Source: Humulus lupulus (lineage: Eukaryota > Streptophyta > Magnoliopsida > Rosales > Cannabaceae). Taken from it: a stretch of DNA of 64,000 bases. The position numbers and the translations under genes were made by a program. The stretch covers positions 171,149,980 to 171,213,979 of the forward strand of contig NC_084798.1 in the NCBI RefSeq assembly GCF_963169125.1, read 5' to 3'. Shown in pieces: positions 57,436 through 64,000 of this stretch (within the stretch, counting starts at the first letter, position 1; every line of letters begins with the position of its first letter). The notes under the pieces are model-generated. The model was given only the letters and a program-made list of their open reading frames with translations. It did not search any database and was not told where the DNA came from.

Positions 57436-57870
57436 GTGGAGATGATATTCTCAATAACTATAAGGCATGAGTTCCACCATAAAGAGCTCTATATTGGTTG
57501 GGTTCAGGCAGCTCCTTGGTCTTGTAGGCTACTTTTTGTTGGCAAGTTTTCTTATCACCAAAGGATAGTTTTATGCCGTGAGGTCCTTGTTCTATTGTTG
57601 GTTAAATTGTTTTTCTTTAACTTTCTGTTTTCTGTTGTGTTGTTCTGTATTAGTCCCAGCTCTTTTTTTAGTTGGGTTAGACATTTGTGTTATCCTAGGG
57701 TGTGTTATAGGTTGTACACTATGTTATCCACCTCTAAGTTGTTTATGGTTGTTGTATTGCTTTGGTGGGCTGCTCGTTTGGAAGTGCCCTTTTCGTTGTA
57801 TTAGTCCTTTTTGATTGGTATGAATTTGTATGTTCTTGCTTTATCCAAGGCTCACTTCAGAAAAAAAAAA
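57436..57870 (+). mobile_element. Possible LINE 3' end with poly-A tail
   Basis: T/G-rich sequence with ggtatgaatttgtatgttct and ctttatccaaggctcacttc ending in a run of ten A at about 57861-57870. This style is seen in 5'-truncated plant L1 copies. No RT domain is present and no target duplication was found, so this is tentative. Confidence 0.3.
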
Positions 57871-58590
57871 CTAATTTGCAGCAAAATTAATTAAAAAAAT
57901 TAGGATTAATAAGTGCCCAAAAATTTCACAAATTTAGACCAAAATAGTGTTGGAATGGGTTGTATTAGGATGCACCAACACCTTCCATCGTTAGTCCCAT
58001 GCAAGGAAACATAAGAGAATATCAATAATGATAGACAAAAAAAACTACCATGTAGTTCCTAAAATGGGAGGGAGTGAAAAAAATTTGAAGAAAGTGTGAG
58101 AGGAAAAATCGTAAATAGCTTGAGAAGAAGCATCATGGGAAGAGAGAAGAAAAATAAGGAAATAAATAAATAAGTTATAACTTAAAAAATTGAAAGAAAA
58201 AAAAAAGTACTATGTAACTACAAAACTAACCTTAACACTAATAAAAATAAATAAATAAGATATAAGTTAGAAAATTCTGAAAGAAAAAAAACTATAAACT
58301 GAACTTAAAATTAATTATAACTACACCTTATAAAAAATATATACATATAGCATTAGATAATAAAAATTAAAAAATATGGGAATGCAAATTCTATAAATTT
58401 AATTAAAAAATTATTTCCATAAAAAATTTGTATAACTTAAAAATTCAATATATATCTATAAAATTACTAAATTGCCTCCAAATTGCCAAAATACCTATAA
58501 AATGAAAAGAGGGATATTACAAACATAATACATGCACAAATATGCTATTTATTAACCATTCACAATTTGGTCTATTATTACATATTCAGT
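57871..58590. other. AT-rich gene-free stretch
   Basis: No ORF, repeat or terminus recognised apart from A-rich simple sequence. Confidence 0.5.
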
Positions 58591-58951
58591 TGTAACAAAC
58601 CCACATTATGCGTGTATGACCCATTTATGCTTGTAAGACCCATGACCTGTTAAGGGACTCTATAAATAGAGATATCTCACAGTCATGATTTTTCGTGCGC
58701 ACTCTACATACTAAAATTTTGTCAAATTGTATTCTCTCTCTCAAGCTTGGGAAACTCAATTGATTCTTGTTCTTCTAATCTTGAGTCTAAGATCTTTGTA
58801 ATTAATAAAAGTGCAAGTGGACGTATGTCATTACCAATTCTTGGGGCCGAACCAATATAAAATAATTGTGTCGCTTATCTAAGTTCAGCTCTTTTTATTT
58901 ATTATCGTCGTAAATTCAATTTAGTGTCGTTGACCAAATTGGTGGTCAACA
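58591..58951 (+). repeat. LTR-like fragment
   Basis: Begins TGTAACAAACCC and ends ...GGTGGTCAACA, with a TATA box (ctataaatagag, 58660-58671) and an aataaaag polyadenylation-type signal near 58804. An inverted pair ttgacc/ggtcaa lies at the end. The layout is that of a short LTR, but no target duplication is seen. Confidence 0.4.
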
Positions 58952-58954
58952 ACA

Positions 58955-59734
58955 TGTATAGATTTTGATGTTATGTTTGGATGTTAGATCATGCTAGGAA
59001 TGTTGTAGGGTGCATCTAGGGTCGATTATATGTATGTATATGTAGTTGGGACATTTTGGGGGTTGATTGTGGTGGAAAAACTTGACAAAATTACGATCTG
59101 TAATTTGGGAGCGACATCGGGCACAACCGTGCCCAACCTTGGCGCCCATGCTGGTTGTCTAGAAACAAGATTCTGTTCGGGGTATTTAGAACTGTCTTAC
59201 GAATATTTTAGAGGTGTTTAAGCCACTGAAAGAATTAGAATTGATTATATGACATTGGATTGAGTTATGTATCTATAAATGTAAATGGTTGTATGATTTT
59301 GGCTTAAGGCCTTAGTAAGGCTACTTGAAGAAACGTGATCGTGGTTGTTGCTGGATATCAAGGTAAGAAGAGTGGACACCTACACAAAGGGTGTACTCTC
59401 GACGTACTTAAGTATGATAATAAAAGTATGATTGTATATTGTATATGGTAGTATGTTACGTGTTATGAACATTGTGTATGATTATGTTATGTTAGGTTAT
59501 GTTATGTTATGAATGTTATGTTATATGTTGAATGTTTGTTTGGCATGCTTATGTTATGAATATCACATACTTATGATTAATTAGTGCTCGGTTGTACACT
59601 GGCCAGAACAACACTAATAAACGGTCGAAACGACACCGGTAATACGTATTACGATTTTGTATACGTTGAATATGTAATGCAAGACTGTTCTCGATTAGAT
59701 TATATTTATGGCTTTAGCTTTTGTGTTTGTTTGG
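58955..59734 (+). repeat. Fragment resembling a gypsy LTR, plus orientation
   Basis: Words such as agggtgcatctagggtcg, gatatcaaggtaagaagagtgg and repeated gttatgttatg recall plant gypsy LTR interiors. It is cut on the right by the minus-strand LTR beginning at 59735. A 14-bp perfect palindrome GTAATACGTATTAC lies at 59639-59652. Boundaries on the left are not determined. Confidence 0.4.
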
Positions 59735-60353
59735 TGTAATGCCCTAATTTGACTTCTCTCGATACAACAAGTATTTGAAACAAAAACTTAACTTTGAACT
59801 TTAAAATTGAACATTCATTCTTAAAGACATTTAAAAACATGCAATAACATTCCGATATTTGTTTAAAACAAAAGAAAAGATAATTTCATGCAATTAGAGT
59901 TTGCTCCATAATAAAATAACTAATAAAATAACATTACGTTCTTGATGGATTTTGTTCATAAGGCCCCTCACAGCGTACATACATCCCTTGGAAAGGATCT
60001 CAAACCGCTATACATGACAAAGTATACTTTCACTTATTACCTGAGAGGGAAAAGTAAGGGGGTAAGCTAACAACTCAGTAAGGAAAGTAAAGCAACAAGA
60101 TAGCATATCACAAATCACAACTCATAGCAACATAAACATAAACATATAAACACTTATGCGCACAACTACATCTAAATGAAAAAGATGATTGGGAGGAAGC
60201 ACTAGAGGTCCTCGGAGACCACCTCGGTCATACTATGACAACTGATGCCAAACTTTTCATCTTTCCAAGTACACGTTTCCTGAAACTTAGCATACCACAT
60301 GCAATTCCATAAGATCATATAGCATAAAACATGTATACTTCCTTACCAGGTAG

Positions 60354-60387
<34 letters not shown>

Positions 60388-60463
60388 GTCTTCGAGAAAT
60401 ATAACAACCCCACTTCAAGTCACAAACCTATCACCATAATAACATTTGCTTAAAAATAATAAT
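59735..60463 (-). repeat. Minus-strand gypsy LTR fragment
   Basis: Starts TGTAATGCCCTAATTTG, the inverse of a ...GGGCATTACA LTR end. It shares aaagtaagggggt(a/g)agct with the solo LTR at 29932-33543 and ends at the insertion point of the family A element at 60464. A (gt)n(ga)n microsatellite lies at 60355-60387. Confidence 0.6.
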
Positions 60464-62575
60464 TGTAACGTCCTACTCCTTAGAGCCGTTACCATGTGAT
60501 TTTAAAACGTGCAATTAACTCGCCAATCGAGGTATTAGACCAAAACATGTGATTAATTAAAGTAAAGACTCATTCAAACAAGAATTCGGTATAAAAGTTT
60601 GGACATTCATTTAAATTATAAAAGTGTCACATTGGGATCCCAAAATATTGTTGTAAAACATATTTACAACTCAAAAGCTAGTGTACAGTTGACCTAGGCA
60701 ACAAAATCAAACATTTATAGTACGTTCCTCAAAACTACCCTAGCCGTGGCGGCCAGGTAGGCCAAACATGTACGCACCGCTCCATGCCCTCCAACTCATG
60801 CTTGGTCATCCTTTCCCTTGCCCTTACCTGCACCATAGAGCACCCGTGTGCCAAGGTTCAGCAAGAAAACTCCACAAACATAACATATAGCAGTTTATTT
60901 CATTAAACACATAACTTAAACATATATAACAGACAATTCACAAGAGTGGCCTAAGTCGATCCAGGTGCGTTACTAGGCACTAGGTTCACGGTTCTAACCT
61001 GGCGGGTGAGTACAGAACCCTAGATGGCCATGCCATGGTGGCCTGCAATCAGCATGCTTATTATCGTTTCTGCCCTTGTCGATTTTGGCCTTTGCCAATC
61101 CCAGCCTTCACTGACCCTGGTCTCATCGATCAGTCATAAACATATAAACATCACATAAAAATTATAAACATTCATACATAACACTAAACACAGATAATCG
61201 GGCCATGCCATGCTCTACGAGCACGAACAATTTTCTTACCTTGAGTCCCGCAAGCCCTAGGTAAACAGCCTAGAGAAGATCCCCTTCAATCGCTAAGATT
61301 AGCCCTAAGTCACAAAATATGGAACCTCCATCAATCTCAAGTAAATAACGACTTCTAAACCTAGTTTTAGTCTCCAGGGCCTTGAATTCTACTAAACTGG
61401 GTAGTAGGATCCTTCCCGATCCCCCTAAGTTGAGTTCCTGAGCCTAAAAACCCTAATTGGCCAACCTTCCTCAGAGGCCTCACGACCCTCTACAAGTCAG
61501 AGAGCTTGAGGCTCTCACCTGGGGGACACGGGTCGCGGCGCCTGGGAGATTTCAGAGACCCCTAAGGCCTTCTGGGTTCATGTGAGCCGCAACACCTAAG
61601 AATAGCGTTTTCCCAAGCTAAACTAACCATAATTCAGTATAGACACACACACTAAAGTCATAATTGCGTCTAGGATCCTTAATAACACATCCTAGACAAC
61701 ACAAACAACCCAAAATCAAGACCAAATCCCTATCCCCACTCAAAACCAAAACTAGAATAAAACTCAGTCAAATCTTAAACTAATTAGAGAATTCATAGAA
61801 AAACCAAGTTGCAAAGCTTACCTTAGAAAGGATTTTGACCCCTGAGCTAAATCCCCAATTAGCTTAGCCTCAATATTCAATTTCCAAAGCCCAACTTCTC
61901 AAGAACTCCAAATATCCCCAAGGCTAGAGAGAGAGAGCGAGAGAGAGAGAGAGCAGCTGAGTGTTTGTTTCCTAAAGCTTCCCAAGTCTATCCCCTAACA
62001 TCAAAAAGACTAAAGTGCCCCTAGGTCAAGACCTTTCGTTTCAATGCCCCCAAGGGAAAAATGGTCATTAGCCACATTCCTACTAATTCCTCGATTAGTC
62101 CTATAAATCCCCAATTAATCCCAGTATACCCAAATAATTTCTAAATAACTACCACTTACCCGGTAGCCCCGAATACGTATTACGTTTCCAAAATACCACT
62201 AGGCTCACCCTGAGCCGAGTATTTGACCTTGTTGTGACTATTCTGCTAATCTGCTCCCTAGGGCCGCCTCAGACCTCACGTCTCAAATATATCTCCACAA
62301 TATTGTGGTCTCAAGCATAACACACACATAATTACATTTATGCCCTCAACGGGCCAAAGTTGCAAACATGCCCTTATTAACCAGAACGTGCCCACATGCA
62401 CATTTATTACATCTAAACATGCATATATATATTCACATTATTATATAACTCAAGTAATCAAATAACGATGCACATAAATCATGATTAATCACATAATAAT
62501 ACAATTAAATTATTTATTGCCCTCTGACACACTAATCAAAGCACTAAGGCTTATTAGCAAACTTGGGACGTTACA
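60464..62575 (-). mobile_element. 3' LTR of a minus-strand Ty3/gypsy element (family A)
   Basis: On the minus strand it starts TGTAACGTCCCAAGTTTGC and ends ...TTAGAGCCGTTAC...GGACGTTACA (2112 bp). Both ends match the LTR at 166-2319. It is followed on its 5' side by a purine tract and the end of pol (62576-63337), so it is the 3' LTR. A (ga)n run lies at 61926-61954. No gene. Confidence 0.87.
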
Positions 62576-63337
62576 ACTATCCCCTCCTTAAAGAAATTTC
62601 TTCCTCGAAATTTACATGAATAGTTTGGGATACCGATTTTGCATATCAGACTCAAGTTCCCAAGTTGCATTCTCTACTTTGTTGTTTCTCCACAGAACTT
62701 TCACCAAGGCAATGGTATTGTTCCATAAGACTTTATCCTTTCGATCTAGGATCTGAACCGGTTGCTCCTCATAAGATAAATCTTGATCCAATTCCAGGTT
62801 TTCATAACTCTACACATGTACAAAATCTGATACGTACTTCCGGAGCATAGACACATGCAATACGTTGTGAACCCCTGATAAGGCTGGAGGCATAGCTAGC
62901 CTATACGCCACCTCTCCAACTCGTTCCAGAATCTCAAAGGGGCCAACAAACCTAGGGATTAATTTTTGTTTCACTCCTCTCAAAGGAGAAACTCTGAGAA
63001 ACACATGATCACTGACTTGAAATTCTACACTTTTACGTCTCATGTCTGAGTAGTAACTCTTCTATCTATTCTTGGAAGCGAGCATTCGAGCTCTGATATT
63101 CTCAATTGCCTCATTAGTCCTTTGAACTGCCTCAAGACCTAAGTACTTCCTCTCACCCATCTCATTCCAATGAATGGGGGATCTACATTTCCTCCCATAC
63201 AACATTTCATACAAAGCCACTCCGATAGTCTCCTAATAACTGTTATTATAAGAAAACTCAATCAAAAGGAGATACTTACTCCAAGATCCCCCAAAATCCA
63301 ACACACATGCCCGCAACATATCATATAGTATTTGAAT
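62576..63337 (-). pseudogene. Ty3/gypsy pol fragment: integrase C-terminal part and chromodomain region
   Basis: The minus strand from 63337 reads [16 protein letters not shown] (with a stop after it), GVALYEMLYGRKCRSPIHW and AIENIRARMLASKNR. After another stop it continues as the 77-codon frame 62810-63043 (VEFQVSDHVFLRVSPLRGVK, then PRFVGPFEILERVGEVAYRL). This is the GPF/Y-type module of chromovirus integrase. The tail VLWRNNKVENATWELESDMQ precedes the LTR. At least three stops make it inactive. An LTR at 63338 cuts the upstream side. Confidence 0.88.
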
Positions 63338-64000
63338 TGTAACACCCTAAACTCCAGGGACCGTTACGGTGTGCCTTGTAAACAGTGCTAAACTCGCTAA
63401 TCGAGTCATTTGGCCAAAATCGTGTAACTAAGTATGATTAGCAGTTTAGGGATTAAAAATTTTGGTTAAGATATAACGTTTCATTAGAACATTTATTATA
63501 TACATTGGGATCCCAAAAATATAATTTAAAGGTCTATTACAAGAAAATATTTACAACCAGCCGATCTAAGCAGCAAAACAGGGTTTAACCCTAGTTCCTC
63601 TTCAAACCTCGGCCGTGGTGGTCGAGCAGCTGCATATGTACACATCATCACCTAAGCTCTCCAACTCAAGGATGGTCCAACTTTCTTTTGCCTATACCTG
63701 CATCATAGCACCCGTGAGCCGAAGCCTAGCAAGAAAACTCAATATGCTCATGAACAGTAATAACATGTCATCAAATCATATGGCACACGCCTAGCACATT
63801 CAGCCCTATTCAAGAAGCCAAATAAGTTCATGTAATGATGGGTATCCAGGATAAGGAATCCTGCCCTCCTGAGTGGATGACTATCAAGTCATTCCTAATC
63901 AGATAAGTGATTTAACACTGGTGGTTCCGGTAACCATACTGGGCTGATAGCCCTTAATAAAAGAGTGACAATTGGTACAGTCACTAAGGTGGGTTCCGTT
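63338..64000 (-). repeat. Minus-strand gypsy LTR inserted in integrase, runs off the window
   Basis: Starts TGTAACACCCTAAACTCC at a clean break in the integrase frame; the target duplication would be tgaat (63333-63337). Segments such as ctcgctaatcgagtcatttgg match the inverse of the end of the family B LTR (35010-39837). The other end is outside the window. Confidence 0.75.

Noticed and set aside
57436..57804. 122-codon hydrophobic ORF as a membrane protein gene
   Set aside because: T-rich DNA gives Leu/Phe/Val-rich frames by composition; the poly-A end suggests a LINE-type tail instead.
59639..59652. 14-bp perfect palindrome GTAATACGTATTAC as a regulatory site
   Set aside because: It is a single occurrence in an LTR fragment, and a similar word near 62170 is also LTR sequence; no further support.

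Overview
This window is repeat-dense, AT-rich plant nuclear DNA, most likely from a dicot with a large genome. It has plant Ty3/gypsy and Ty1/copia retroelements, CACTA, Mutator-like and Tourist-like DNA transposons, spliced genes with GT-AG introns, and captured exons resembling plant TAF5 and SEUSS. The species cannot be fixed from the sequence. I see no intact host gene, no rRNA or tRNA gene and no CRISPR array.

Left half (1-34950): one old minus-strand Ty1/copia element is the frame. Its 5' LTR (34788-34950), primer site, gag, protease and part of integrase are visible, and its RT end lies off the left edge. Four elements split it: (i) a gypsy element off the left edge whose 3' LTR is 166-2319; (ii) a 16.9-kb non-autonomous LTR element, 2460-19348 (TSD agaat), which contains a 12.3-kb Tat-type gypsy element, 5265-17539 (TSD gtggg); (iii) a 9.2-kb CACTA element, 20350-29556 (TSD ggt), carrying TAF5-like, SEUSS-like and unrecognised exons and itself broken by a solo LTR, 25842-27803 (TSD atggt); (iv) a solo gypsy-type LTR, 29932-33543 (TSD tgtgg). 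The Tat element has gag-pro-pol on the minus strand in one frame with only three stops. Between pol and its 3' LTR it has an antisense, intron-containing gene preceded by a TATA box and a tRNA-like box A/box B module.

Middle (35010-44340): a solo gypsy-type LTR (35010-39837, TSD catta) holds a 27-bp hairpin-forming tandem array and is broken by a copia-type solo LTR (36404-38294). Next come foldback/MITE elements, one with a perfect 9-bp TSD (42124-42851), and an unusual CATCGAAA-rich inverted-repeat array (about 43340-44340).

Right part (44775-56783): a Tourist-like MITE (TSD taa) carries an 11.3-kb Mutator-like element (44992-56277, TSD ttttaatta). This has two convergent genes: a Kaonashi-like DUF1985/Ulp1-protease gene (plus strand) and a mudrA-type transposase (minus strand). 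Both are decayed, mainly by stops where conserved Trp codons are expected. The element is peppered with a 12-bp palindrome-like motif, GTAACTGGTTAC, in introns and spacers.

The right edge (57430-64000) is LTR fragments, a possible LINE tail and a minus-strand gypsy 3' end (LTR 60464-62575, pol 62576-63337) cut by another LTR that runs off the window. Nesting order agrees with rough LTR divergence (about 1% for the inner Tat element, about 5-6% for the element containing it).
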